In this document: piece by piece, positions 37,760-46,866 of the stretch | How the letters are laid out: every line of letters starts with the position of its first letter | How positions within the stretch are numbered: the first letter of the stretch is position 1 | Source: CAZGRP01 sp964527995 | Lineage (GTDB): Bacteria; Zhuqueibacterota; Zhuqueibacteria; Oceanimicrobiales; CAZGRP01 | NCBI GenBank assembly: GCA_964527995.1 | Contig: CAZGRP010000012.1 | Coordinates: 21,234 to 85,233 of the forward strand | Length of the DNA stretch: 64,000 nt | Direction: 5' to 3' | The notes under the pieces: generated by a model | The model's database searches: none | Told to the model about the DNA's origin: nothing | What the model saw: the letters and a program-made list of their open reading frames with translations, nothing else | Program-made: the position numbers and the translations under genes

Positions 37760-39007
37760 TCAACGGCCGTAATAGGGTGCCCCACTTCTGGCCATCTTGA
37801 TCTTATACACCTGCGAGTTGAGCTCGTTTGTGTCAGTATTCTCGAACTGCCGGACGGCAAACAACGACTGCCCGGGACCCCAGGAGAGGGCGTAAATTTC
37901 GGGAGCAATCAACCCCGGGTACCACACGTCGTGACTCCCGTCCGGGCGCAACACGAAGAGACCGTTGGCATCCGGCGTCTCAGTGGCAGGAGCAGTCACG
38001 CCCAGGAACATCTCGCCGTTCTCCGAGAAAGTCAAGGTCTGGACACTGGCGCCGTCCAGCCAGGCAGCAGCCGCGACGTCCAGAACCACTTCCGCTGGCT
38101 TCAGGGTGTCGCCCTGAATCTCGCTGCGCCAGATCTTCTCCTCTCCGGTTGCCGGGTTCCTGCCGGCGACATAGACAAAATTGTCGAAGATTCGCACGGT
38201 TCGTAACTGCACCGGAAAAGTGGCCGCCTGGGTGACGCTCTTGTCCGGGGTGATGCGAAACAGGATCGAGCCACCAACCACCCACAAGTTTCCATCACTG
38301 TCGAAGTCCAGATCCCGTGGCTCCGGCAGGGTGGGCGCACCAAGCGACACAAAAGTGCCCTCCGTACCGTCGGCGGCGAAAGTGGCGATCCTCTTGATCC
38401 TTCCGGACGGGGCCACGTAGAGCAGATCATTCGGCCCCATTTTCATGGCATTCGCCCTCAAGAAAGAGGTGGAGGCGAAATCCGTGGTGGTACCATCGGG
38501 AGCCATCTTCTTGATGGATCTGGTCCTTCCCTGGACGAACACAAAGACGTTGCCGTCGCGATCGCTGGCGATGCCGTAAGCCACATCGCCTTCGAAGATC
38601 TTGCCAAAGTCGCTGACCGCAGGAACAAGCTTGTAGTACACGGGATTGCTGAACAGTTCTGCCCCATGCACGGCGATTTTGATCCGGATGGAATCACCGA
38701 CGATCTTGGGAGAGGAGATCTTCAGGCGACTCTCTGAGGCTTCCAGGACTGTGGCGACGACTTCGTTGAAGAATACGAAGTTCTCCTCCGGCTTCGGGGA
38801 GAAGTTCTGGCCATTGACTACGATTTCACCGACGCCGGCCAGAGAGCTGTCAGGGGGAACGATCGAGCTGATGACGGGTGTGGGTCGGCTGGGCTCGTTT
38901 GGGTCGAAGAGGCTCTTGGCTGGCTCTTGACCGCATCCCATGAGTCCCACCAGAAGGAGAAGAACGAAGTTGCGTCCCATCGTGCTTATTTTGAACTGGT
39001 ACCTCAT
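37760..39007 (-). CDS. IPT/TIG-domain lipoprotein with propeller repeats
   Basis: About 415 residues. A lipoprotein signal (LLLLVGLMGCG) is followed by one IPT/TIG immunoglobulin-like domain (about 42-125; PVISSIVPPDSSLAGVGEI, INGQNFSP type). Blade-like repeats follow (DRDGNVFVFVQG, FDSDGNLWVVGG, FSENGEMFLGV). SusE/SusF-like and NHL-type surface lipoproteins with this layout often sit next to TonB receptors. The ATG at 39007 (AAAGG 9 nt upstream) is preferred to the GTG one codon before it. There is no T9SS tail, so attachment would be by the lipid. Confidence 0.82.
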   Translation of the reverse strand: MRYQFKISTMGRNFVLLLLVGLMGCGQEPAKSLFDPNEPSRPTPVISSIVPPDSSLAGVGEIVVNGQNFSPKPEENFVFFNEVVATVLEASESRLKISSPKIVGDSIRIKIAVHGAELFSNPVYYKLVPAVSDFGKIFEGDVAYGIASDRDGNVFVFVQGRTRSIKKMAPDGTTTDFASTSFLRANAMKMGPNDLLYVAPSGRIKRIATFAADGTEGTFVSLGAPTLPEPRDLDFDSDGNLWVVGGSILFRITPDKSVTQAATFPVQLRTVRIFDNFVYVAGRNPATGEEKIWRSEIQGDTLKPAEVVLDVAAAAWLDGASVQTLTFSENGEMFLGVTAPATETPDANGLFVLRPDGSHDVWYPGLIAPEIYALSWGPGQSLFAVRQFENTDTNELNSQVYKIKMARSGAPYYGR

Positions 39008-39050
39008 CACAGTCTACCTTTGCCGTTTGCCAGGTTTCGCACGCCCTCAC

Positions 39051-40049
39051 TCATAAGGAGAATCGAACCGAGAAGCGGTGGACGTCATCAAAGACGTCCA
39101 GGGGAGTATACGAGTAGTCGAAAGCGATCTTCTTGGTCTGGATGCCCAGCCCGGTGGTCATGCCGTAGTCGTTTTGTTCGGCTACATAGCCGGCCCGCAG
39201 AGCCAGCGCCTTCATGAGCTTCAGTTCGCCGCCGAAGCTGTAGAACTCCTGGAAGGAGCGCGGGTTGGCGGCATCGAAGGAAATCAGCAAAGACGCGTTG
39301 TCAGAGCGCTCGCCAAAGAAGTCCAGGGCATCGATCGAGAATCCGATTCGGAACGTCAAGGGCAATTCAAAATCTTCCCTGGCGAACTTGACCTGCCTCG
39401 AAAAATTCCGAATCGACATGCCGAAGGCCAGACTCTTGAACCCTGTCTTATAAAGGGTTCCGAAATCAAAGGCTATCACGCTTTGCGTAAAGCTGGTCTG
39501 AGCCTGGGTGCTATCACTGGTGGGTACAAGAGGGCTACCGAGGGACTGGCTGACGTATTTGATCTGCCCGCCGACCGAGAACCGGTCGGAAAGGGCGCGG
39601 GAATAGCCGACGCCAACCATAAAGGCGTTTGGAGAAATGTCGCCTGTCTCGATAAAGCCCTGTTCGTTGGGTGCCACCACGGTTCCAATGATCTTGCCGT
39701 AATCCACGAAGACAAAGGAGAGCCCGACGACGCCGTATCGTCCCTTTTCCGGACTGATGGCCAGGCTGCCCGTAAAATAGTTGATTCCGGCAATCCAGGC
39801 AGTACGGTTGGCCGAGAACTCGAAAAAAGGCTCGATTCTGGCCATGCCTGCGGGATTGTAGAACAACGCCATGGAGGAGCCTTCGACGGTTGTGAAAGCC
39901 TCACCCATGCCCGTGGCGCGAGCGTCCGTGCCTACGCTCAGGAATTGAAAACCGGTCTGAGCGATCTTCTCCTGGGCCTGGACCTGGGCGGTTGCTACGG
40001 CCAAAGTTCCGAGCAGGACCACACTCAAAAGGCGCTTACTTATTTCCAT
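39051..40049 (-). CDS. PorV/PorQ-family outer-membrane protein
   Basis: A 332-residue barrel protein with a signal peptide ending VQAQ. The family opening follows: GFQFLSVGTDARATGMGEAFTTVEGSSMALFYNPAGMA. PorV is the outer-membrane component of type IX secretion that passes cargo proteins to surface attachment. Strand-rich sequence runs to a C-terminal RFSVRFSL. The ATG at 40049 has GGAG 7 nt upstream. It lies among three genes whose products carry sorting domains, so a role in their delivery is plausible. FCB genomes often encode many PorV paralogues, so this may be a dedicated one and not the core component. Confidence 0.88.
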   Translation of the reverse strand: MEISKRLLSVVLLGTLAVATAQVQAQEKIAQTGFQFLSVGTDARATGMGEAFTTVEGSSMALFYNPAGMARIEPFFEFSANRTAWIAGINYFTGSLAISPEKGRYGVVGLSFVFVDYGKIIGTVVAPNEQGFIETGDISPNAFMVGVGYSRALSDRFSVGGQIKYVSQSLGSPLVPTSDSTQAQTSFTQSVIAFDFGTLYKTGFKSLAFGMSIRNFSRQVKFAREDFELPLTFRIGFSIDALDFFGERSDNASLLISFDAANPRSFQEFYSFGGELKLMKALALRAGYVAEQNDYGMTTGLGIQTKKIAFDYSYTPLDVFDDVHRFSVRFSL

Positions 40050-40096
40050 AACAAAGCTCCATTTTGTCTCTGGAAGAGCCAGCCTGGACTGAGACT

Positions 40097-42226
40097 TTAT
40101 CGGATGATCAGAAATTTTTGAATGCCTCGCTTGCCGTCGGGGGTCTCGATCACGGCAATGTATAGGCCGCTGACCACGGTTTGACCCGCTTCGGTGGTGG
40201 AATTCCACGATTCGTCCCCGCTGCCATCGGTGTGTTCGATGGTCTTGACCAGGTCACCGCGCTCGGTGTAGATTTTTATGGTGCACTGTCCGGGGATATT
40301 CAGAAAGGTGATCTTGTCCGGCTCGCCTGGAAACTGGAAGTTTCGGGCACGGATGTAGAACGGGTTGGGAACCACTCGGAAGTCGGCCAGAGACTCCCCG
40401 GCCGGACGTCTGAGGAAGGCTGGTTCCTGCGTTCTCGTCCAAAAGGAACTGCTCTGCAGGACGCGCCCGTTGTCGTTGCTGCCATCGTCGAAGGAGACGA
40501 TGTAATAGAAGTAGGAGAAGCCGCGGATCGCGGACGTGTCATCAAACTGATTGACGATTTGGGGATGATCGGTGCCCTGGCCGCAGGCAAAAATCTCCGT
40601 GTAGAACGTGTCGGGACGCGCCACGGCGCGGAAGATGCGGTAGCCCGCGAATCCGGGCCAGGATTCAGCATTGTTCGACCAGCTGAGGCGAATTCGATCG
40701 CCCCCAGAGTTCACCTCAAAGATCTCAGGTGGCGGCGGCGGCTGTGGTATGTTGAAACCCGACTCGAAGTTTCTCCTGGCCAGGCCAAAGGTCTTGAACA
40801 AGGAATCCTTCCCCGTAAGCACCCAGGTGTCTTTGAAGACGTCTCTGTCGTTGGTGGTCGAGCCGTCGGGAAGCGTGAAAGGGGCGGCGTCCTCGATCCA
40901 CTGGCGGCCGAACTCGATGGTTTTCTCCCGGCTGAGGCCGTTGACTCCTTCGGCGACGACGATGCGGATGCTGTCTCCTGGACCCAAAGTGTATGGCCCG
41001 TAGCCGTTCATCGCGGAGAAGCCACCCGGTGTGCCTTCCAACTGATCCGGAAACCCATCGCCCACCAGCTCATCGTGGCGCGGCAGCCGGTGCCCCTTGG
41101 TGATCCACTTCCATTCTTCCGACATGCGGGCTGGATCAAACTGGTCGTTGGGCCGCGTCGGCGGATCGTCGGACTGTTCGAAAGTCGTCGTCGTGGGTTG
41201 GAGCGGGTCGTCACTCTTGTCGGTTGCCGACTTGTCTGCATGCAAGGTGACGACGCCGATGAACTGAGGCGCCATGAACCGGCCTGTGCCCCGGCGGAAA
41301 TCCGGAGCGCCGATCAAGTCCACGGGCGCCTGCGAGTGTTTGCCCATCCAGGAGAACTGACAGCGCAGAGAATCGGCGTTGGGGTTGCCGTTCAGCCAGT
41401 CCTGGTAGTTACCGCCATATTGCGGGCCGTCTGCAGGGGTTGCCTCGCCGCGCGTGCTCAACATCGCATTGATGCCCCAGCGTGGCGAATTCAGATCGGT
41501 CATTTCGGCCCCTTCGCGGCTGACGGCCCATCGATACTGGTAGAAGAAATAGACGTTCTCCAACGTCTGGTTCGGTTTTTCGATTTCCGGATCGGGGTCG
41601 ACATTGCCGGTGTTCTTGAAGATATATTCAGTGATGAAGTAGTTGTCATGGTCCGGATGTGTGAACGCGTAAATCCTTCGTGTCATGGTAATCCCGATGG
41701 AGGTGTTGACCACGTTGTAGATGATCCGGTCGGCGACTTGGTCGGGATTGACTTCGTCCACAGCATCGTTGAACATGAGATCGGAGCCCGGCAGGCCGTC
41801 CACGAACACCTGCGGATGGTCGAACCTTCCGGTCATCTTAAACTCGATGGGCATGAATTCCCGCTCTGTGTCCCAACCACGCGGTCCGATGTGGACGACT
41901 TTGTGGGGGTAGGTGACGCCTCCGTATTGCTCGGCGTCGGTGTAATTGGTCGTGCCGATCCACAGGGCTTTGGCAGCGACGTTATCCACCATGTTGTTGG
42001 GCGCACCGTGGAATTGCGCCGGCCAGCGCATGCCGTCCTGCTGATCCGATTGGAGATTGGTTCGCCCAACTTCCGGTTCCGCGCCGTCGGCCCGGAACCA
42101 GCTGTGCAGCGATCCGATCTTGATCCACTTCACTTCCTGCGCCAGGGCAGCTTGACCAGAACTGATCGAAAAGGCCGCAATCATGGCCGCCTGCAGCACG
42201 TTCAGCTTCCAATTCCGAGACTTCAT
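40097..42226 (-). CDS. large secreted protein with Fn3-like domain and C-terminal sorting-type domain
   Basis: This 709-residue protein has a signal peptide (AAMIAAFSISSGQAALAQ) and a long N-terminal region (about 30-500) that I cannot assign. It carries repeated WGxN and YQWAVS-like segments. A fibronectin-III-like unit follows (about 505-600; GGDRIRLSWSNNAESWPGFAGYRIFR style). The end is a sorting-type domain variant: FRVVPNPFYIRA, then TTEAGQTVVSGLYIAVIE. It is encoded directly after the TonB receptor. Proteins of this size and position in KSB1/Calditrichota-type genomes are commonly hypothetical; it may be the receptor's surface partner. Confidence 0.75.
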   Translation of the reverse strand: MKSRNWKLNVLQAAMIAAFSISSGQAALAQEVKWIKIGSLHSWFRADGAEPEVGRTNLQSDQQDGMRWPAQFHGAPNNMVDNVAAKALWIGTTNYTDAEQYGGVTYPHKVVHIGPRGWDTEREFMPIEFKMTGRFDHPQVFVDGLPGSDLMFNDAVDEVNPDQVADRIIYNVVNTSIGITMTRRIYAFTHPDHDNYFITEYIFKNTGNVDPDPEIEKPNQTLENVYFFYQYRWAVSREGAEMTDLNSPRWGINAMLSTRGEATPADGPQYGGNYQDWLNGNPNADSLRCQFSWMGKHSQAPVDLIGAPDFRRGTGRFMAPQFIGVVTLHADKSATDKSDDPLQPTTTTFEQSDDPPTRPNDQFDPARMSEEWKWITKGHRLPRHDELVGDGFPDQLEGTPGGFSAMNGYGPYTLGPGDSIRIVVAEGVNGLSREKTIEFGRQWIEDAAPFTLPDGSTTNDRDVFKDTWVLTGKDSLFKTFGLARRNFESGFNIPQPPPPPEIFEVNSGGDRIRLSWSNNAESWPGFAGYRIFRAVARPDTFYTEIFACGQGTDHPQIVNQFDDTSAIRGFSYFYYIVSFDDGSNDNGRVLQSSSFWTRTQEPAFLRRPAGESLADFRVVPNPFYIRARNFQFPGEPDKITFLNIPGQCTIKIYTERGDLVKTIEHTDGSGDESWNSTTEAGQTVVSGLYIAVIETPDGKRGIQKFLIIR

Positions 42227-42387
42227 TTCTCTACCTGTCCTTCAGTTTTGTCGTTAACGGCTCTGACCTGGTCTCAACTCGCGCGTCGCAGCCGGAGTGA
42301 CGCATCGCAAATCGCGTCTCCGGATCAGGATGAAAACGTCAGAGCTCCGACACCCTCCTCGTGACGCGGCTTTTCAGCAATGGCACC

Positions 42388-45300
42388 CTAGAAATCGAGG
42401 CGAAGTCCGAAAAAGATATCCCTCGGATTGAGGTACCAAAGCCACCTCAGGTTGGGGTTGTCGATATAGGACTTCGTTGCCCGTCGTTTCTTGTTTCGAG
42501 CCTCAATCGCCGGATCGTTGTTCGGATTCGGCTCGAGCGGATCGTAGGCGACATTCTCGGGGCGCAAGTCACCAATATGGTCATTACCGAATTGGGTGTA
42601 TCCTAAGGGCCTACCGATTTTTTCCGGCCACAGCAATGAGTCCATATAGTCGCGGAAGTCGTTGCCATCGGAGAAAGCCGAGGCGAAGTTGAAGATCTTC
42701 GTGTTGAACAGGTTGTTGACATCGACAAAGAAGCGGAACTTGTAGCGGCCGACGTCGAAATCCCGCCCCAGCCGCAAGTTCACATTGAAGAAGTCGGGTA
42801 GCTGAACGTTGTTGCGGATACCAAGTTGGGCGGCATCCAATCCCCTGGACCAGGTGGTATGCCGGCCAGCACGCCAGGTCATCAGGAAGTCCATGCGCCA
42901 GTTGGAGAACAGTCCCAGACCCGCCAGCTTGGGGCCAAACCTCCGCGGGGTGATGATGGTGAGGTTCCCCCGGAAGAAGGGCCGGGGGGTGGGTTTAAAC
43001 TGGGCGTTCTTGGCGTCGTTGGACAGACGATCGAAGGCGCGTTGCTCCGCCGGGTTTTCGAATAGGCGAAGTTTCCCAAAGAATCCCAGATTCTCGACCA
43101 GATAGGTGTAGTTCACGAATCCGCTGATCCACGAGCCGAAACGTTTCTCCAGGGAGAATTCCAGACCCCTTATATCCTCGTAGAAGTTGTCCTCGGTGCG
43201 CAGGTAGTTGACCTTGCTGTCAGTACTGACCACACGCACCAGGTTGGGTTGGTTGCTGACGTCCTTGTAATACCCGGCTACGCGCAGCAGGAACTGGTTG
43301 AAAAGATTCTGCTCGAACCCGATCTCGTACGCCTTCGTTCGGCTGAGCTTGAGGTTCGGGTTGCCCAAGATCTGCACGCTCTTGTTGTTGGTTCTCTGGG
43401 TCAGATAGAGTCGCTGCGCTTCCGGCATGGAATAGAAGTGGCCGTAGTTGAAGAACAGCTTCGAGTTGTCGGTGATGGGATGGGAAATGCCGAGCCTGGG
43501 GCTGAGATAGAGTTGCTTGTCGGTCGGGCTCTGTTTGAACTGGTCCTCGGTGCCCACCACAAAATTACTGCTGAGGAAATCACGATCGTAGAGATCGACG
43601 TCGAACCACTTGCCCCCTGGATCTGAGTAGTCCAAGCGGACGCCGAGATTCGCGATCAACCCTTTGAACTCAATCTTGTCCTGCAGGTAGAACGCCGCCC
43701 GCACCGGCTTGCGGTCCCAGCGCGATTGCGGCCGTCCGGCGGGCAGGGTGATGTCCACTCCACCATATCTGGCGTGATGGGCATTGACGACAAGCTGGAG
43801 GCCGCTCTTGATGAGGTTGTTCTGATTGATCTGGCTGGTCAGGTCAAAACGAAGCGCAGTGGTGAAGATTCTGGTGGAGTCGCGGGAGTTGCTCATGCCG
43901 ACGCCCATCCTCATGCCGGCAATCCCTGAGCTGGGGAACGGCATGAACCCAAACGGTGCTTCGTCCACACCAAAACCGTTCCCGAACACACGCACGATGG
44001 TCTCCGTATCGCGGAGTCGCCTGGGAAAGGTGCGATAGAAGTTCGCCTGCCTTTCGAATTTCACCTCGTAGAAAGTCTTTGAGCTGAGTGCGTGGGTGAG
44101 CTTGGCGGACACATTGTAACGCCGGATACGCGTTGGCGCGTAATAGTCCGGCACCCACATGATCGCATCGATAAAGCTCCGCCGACTCAGTTGGGCGGCC
44201 ACACTCTCTACACTGCGGAAATAAGAGGGCCTGCCGATCTGGCTGTTGGTGACTGCCAGGATCTGGCCGACCAAGCCCATAAGGCTCAGTTTCATGTTGG
44301 GCTTCAGATCTGCCGTAAGCTTGAGTTGACCGACCTGCTCTCGGAAGGCATCCCGTGACAGGCGAATCAGATAGGCATCCTGCTGGCGTCGGTACGAAAA
44401 GAAGAACCGCAGATTTCCCAGCGGTCGGCTGAGGCCCGGAACCGGGCCACCGAAGCCAAGATCGACCGTGTAGTCTGGGTCTTCGATGTCGCCTCGCCGA
44501 CGATGCTGCCATTTCCATACGCGCTGTGCGGCTTCCGGCGTGAGATCGTTGCTGGGGTCGTCATCCTGCAGCGTACGCTGCGATACGGAGTTCCAGCCTT
44601 CAAAAGAGGGATACTGTCGCTGTGTGTGCTCGTCCCAGGCGCCGTTCTGGGTACCGGTCCACGCCACCGCGTCGTCGAGAAACGGCCGCGCCCAGTAACC
44701 GTTAGGGGAAAAGCCGGAGGGGCCAAAATGTTTTGCGGCAGCGGGGCTGTAGCGCCCGGTGGCGGTACCGGCGTACCGACTGCGGTCCCCTTCTTTGGTG
44801 ACCACGTTGATTACACCAGACCGGATGTTGCCGTATTCTGCGTTGAATCCGCCGGTTTGAATCTGTATGTCCTGAATCGAGCTCAAGCTGATGGAGGTAA
44901 AGGGCAGATTGTTGCGCTCGTCTCGCAACGTAATTCCGTCAACCATGAAAGCGATTTCCTGCTGGCTCCCGCCCCGGATTCGGATGCCGCTGTCCAGCGA
45001 TCCGATAATGCCGGGCTGGAGACCAACCACCTCACGGATACTCTGCACTGGAAGTGCGTCCACCTGTGCCGATTCGATGTTGGCCTGGCTTGCCGAGACA
45101 TCCTTGATGACCACCGGTCTTTCAGCCACCACCGTCACTTCCTGACCCAACCGCAGGACCGCCGACTGCAACTGCATGTCAACCGTCGTGGTCAGGTCTA
45201 TGTTGACGCGGACGTTCTTGACCACATAGTCGGTATACCCGATCATTGTGGCTTTGAGGGTGTAGACGCCGGGAGGAACGTTCAGAATGATGAAGCGCCC

Positions 45301-45486
45301 CTTGGGGTCGGTGGCAGCTCCGGTGTTGGTGCCCTGCAGGATCACATTGACGCCGGGAAGAGGATCGCCCGTTTCGGCGTCAGTAATCGTGCCGGCGATC
45401 TTGCCTGTTGTTCCTGCAAATGAGAGACTTGCAAGAAAGAGGATGATGCTGGCGCTCAGGTTCAGCGCCCAACGAAAACTCCTCAT
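42388..45486 (-). CDS. SusC/CirA-like TonB-dependent receptor with carboxypeptidase-regulatory-like domain
   Basis: A 1032-residue outer-membrane receptor. It has a signal peptide (SIILFLASLSFAGTTG), a CarboxypepD_reg-like beta-sandwich (about 25-105; GKIAGTITDAETGDPLPGVNV), a plug domain (about 110-240; SGIRIRGGSQQEIAFMVDG) and a 22-strand-type barrel ending in Phe. Such receptors import large ligands using TonB energy. GGAGG lies 7 nt before the ATG at 45486. It is the first gene of the surface cluster, preceded by an unusually long leader to the promoter at 46211-46239. No SusD homologue is encoded nearby; the 709-residue neighbour may take that place. Confidence 0.92.
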   Translation of the reverse strand: MRSFRWALNLSASIILFLASLSFAGTTGKIAGTITDAETGDPLPGVNVILQGTNTGAATDPKGRFIILNVPPGVYTLKATMIGYTDYVVKNVRVNIDLTTTVDMQLQSAVLRLGQEVTVVAERPVVIKDVSASQANIESAQVDALPVQSIREVVGLQPGIIGSLDSGIRIRGGSQQEIAFMVDGITLRDERNNLPFTSISLSSIQDIQIQTGGFNAEYGNIRSGVINVVTKEGDRSRYAGTATGRYSPAAAKHFGPSGFSPNGYWARPFLDDAVAWTGTQNGAWDEHTQRQYPSFEGWNSVSQRTLQDDDPSNDLTPEAAQRVWKWQHRRRGDIEDPDYTVDLGFGGPVPGLSRPLGNLRFFFSYRRQQDAYLIRLSRDAFREQVGQLKLTADLKPNMKLSLMGLVGQILAVTNSQIGRPSYFRSVESVAAQLSRRSFIDAIMWVPDYYAPTRIRRYNVSAKLTHALSSKTFYEVKFERQANFYRTFPRRLRDTETIVRVFGNGFGVDEAPFGFMPFPSSGIAGMRMGVGMSNSRDSTRIFTTALRFDLTSQINQNNLIKSGLQLVVNAHHARYGGVDITLPAGRPQSRWDRKPVRAAFYLQDKIEFKGLIANLGVRLDYSDPGGKWFDVDLYDRDFLSSNFVVGTEDQFKQSPTDKQLYLSPRLGISHPITDNSKLFFNYGHFYSMPEAQRLYLTQRTNNKSVQILGNPNLKLSRTKAYEIGFEQNLFNQFLLRVAGYYKDVSNQPNLVRVVSTDSKVNYLRTEDNFYEDIRGLEFSLEKRFGSWISGFVNYTYLVENLGFFGKLRLFENPAEQRAFDRLSNDAKNAQFKPTPRPFFRGNLTIITPRRFGPKLAGLGLFSNWRMDFLMTWRAGRHTTWSRGLDAAQLGIRNNVQLPDFFNVNLRLGRDFDVGRYKFRFFVDVNNLFNTKIFNFASAFSDGNDFRDYMDSLLWPEKIGRPLGYTQFGNDHIGDLRPENVAYDPLEPNPNNDPAIEARNKKRRATKSYIDNPNLRWLWYLNPRDIFFGLRLDF

Positions 45487-46377
45487 GAGTAAACCTCCTG
45501 ATTCGAACCTCCTGCTTGCAGGCAGCGAGAAATGTGTAGGCCGAGCTCCAGCGGATTGAGCCCGTGAGCCCATTGCCTCTCCGCTTTCATCGAATTCCTG
45601 AATGCGCCGACCAGACCGCGGATAGCCCACACCACGGGCGCGGGTATCCGATGGCGCACGAAACCGTGGCCTCCAACGTGCAGGTCATCGGGTCAGGCGG
45701 CGTTGTGAAGATCGTCGAATGTTCACAGTCGGGATTTGGATATGCGACATCGGCAATACCACCAGAACAATGCATTCCATTGCCGTTGCTCGCCAAGCAC
45801 TCGAAAGACTAGTTCTTATGGTAAGGGCGACAAAGCTTGTGAAATAAGGCGCGAAGCGAGTCTAGAGGTAAGCTCTGTAGTTTGAAAGGAGTAGGTTCTA
45901 TAGCATACAAATGTTGATTCCGGATAATGTAGGCACGAGGCCCCCTGGCAGCAGACGTGCACTCGCGGAGGTGCTTCCTGCGCCTATTTCCTTAAAAACT
46001 CTGGCCTCCCGGTCGATGATTGAATGGGCCTTCCGTTGCGCATCGGCGAGTCCTCGCTCAACGACAAAAGGAAGGGATGAGCCGCAAAGGCAGGATAAGC
46101 CACTTGCTGCTTCCGTCGCTCCGCGGTCGAAGTCGGATTACTGGATGCGAAAGTAACCTGGCGTCGGTTTTTATGAGACCGGGAGTGATGGGAAGGTATT
46201 TCCAGGGCGCAATATACATGCCCGACTCGGAAATGTCAAGTGGAAAGTTGAATTTCGACCCGACCGGATGGCATTCCTCGCTGATCTACTTTCTCCGACA
46301 TCCACGTGCGAAGCAGATCACTCGGCCTTCTGCTCTCTGATCCGTCTCTCCCACCCGTCCAGGGGGTCCCACAGCCC
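45487..46377 (-). other. long untranslated leader / spacer upstream of the TonB receptor
   Basis: No convincing gene fills these 891 bp. The region between the promoter at 46211-46239 and the receptor start is about 720 nt. It contains one Cys-rich minus-strand frame (45587-45796) whose centre (STIFTTPPDPMTC, TLEATV) looks like a piece of a secreted beta-sandwich domain. It has no proper start and may be a gene remnant. I saw no cobalamin-box or other familiar riboswitch core. Confidence 0.4.
46211..46239 (-). promoter_or_regulatory. sigma-70 type promoter, TTGACA-17-TATATT
   Basis: On the minus strand TTGACA (46239-46234), 17 nt, TATATT (46216-46211): a perfect -35 and a near-perfect -10. 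The nearest downstream gene on that strand is the TonB receptor, with a leader of about 720 nt. It is one of five promoters in the window sharing TTGACATT. Confidence 0.7.
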
Positions 46378-46833
46378 TCACGTCGCCACCATGGGTCGGT
46401 CGCGGCGGGACAGCAGGTTGGGCAGCGCCATGCTCTCGCAACCGGGATAGCCCATCAGGCCGGCCACAATGAGTTCAAGGCCAAGGACGCCCGACGCGAT
46501 CAGGGCGAGTGCGTAGAGCGAGATTGCCAGCGGCGGTCCCCACCAGTCGCCCAACAGGACGTAGTCAGCCAGAGTGGCGGCAGCGAGTACGGCACCTATC
46601 ACTGAGAGGCGAAGGCGGCGATTCTGCAGAGGGGGAAGGAGGGTTCCCATTGAATGAGTGAAGATCCCAATCAGGGCCCAGGCATAGAGGGCGAGATTGG
46701 CCGGGTGCACCACTTTGACATAGCCGGTGGCGAAGCCGACAAACACCCACGCCAGCAAGAGGCCGGTCGCAATGCGGGCGATCCGACCGATGGGGCCTGT
46801 CTTCTCGAGCCGCTCTGGATGAGGATCCGGCAT
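46378..46833 (-). CDS. small multi-pass membrane protein (YgaP/DUF2892-like start)
   Basis: A 151-residue protein with about four transmembrane helices. The opening GPIGRIARIATGLLLAWVFVG resembles the YgaP_transmembrane/DUF2892 family, which is short (about 65 residues) and of unknown function. Here the protein is more than twice that length, with extra helices (SVIGAVLAAATLADYVLL, ISLYALALIASGVLGLELI) and a terminal GYPGCESMALPNLL segment. GGAGG lies 8 nt before the ATG. It follows the nitrilase gene by 33 bp, so the two are probably one transcript. Confidence 0.65.
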   Translation of the reverse strand: MPDPHPERLEKTGPIGRIARIATGLLLAWVFVGFATGYVKVVHPANLALYAWALIGIFTHSMGTLLPPLQNRRLRLSVIGAVLAAATLADYVLLGDWWGPPLAISLYALALIASGVLGLELIVAGLMGYPGCESMALPNLLSRRDRPMVAT

Positions 46834-46866
46834 CTGGCTTTCCTCCCTACCGTTTGTTTTCCTTGA

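Noticed and set aside
40181..42364. Long plus-strand frame opposite the 709-residue secreted protein gene
   Set aside because: Shadow of the real minus-strand gene, which has a signal peptide, ribosome-binding site and sorting tail.
45487..46205. Cobalamin or other known riboswitch in the TonB receptor leader
   Set aside because: I searched by eye for the B12-box core and other familiar conserved cores on the minus strand and found none.
46020..46340. Plus-strand ORF of about 106 codons in the receptor leader region
   Set aside because: No start signal or recognisable motif; it runs across the minus-strand promoter.
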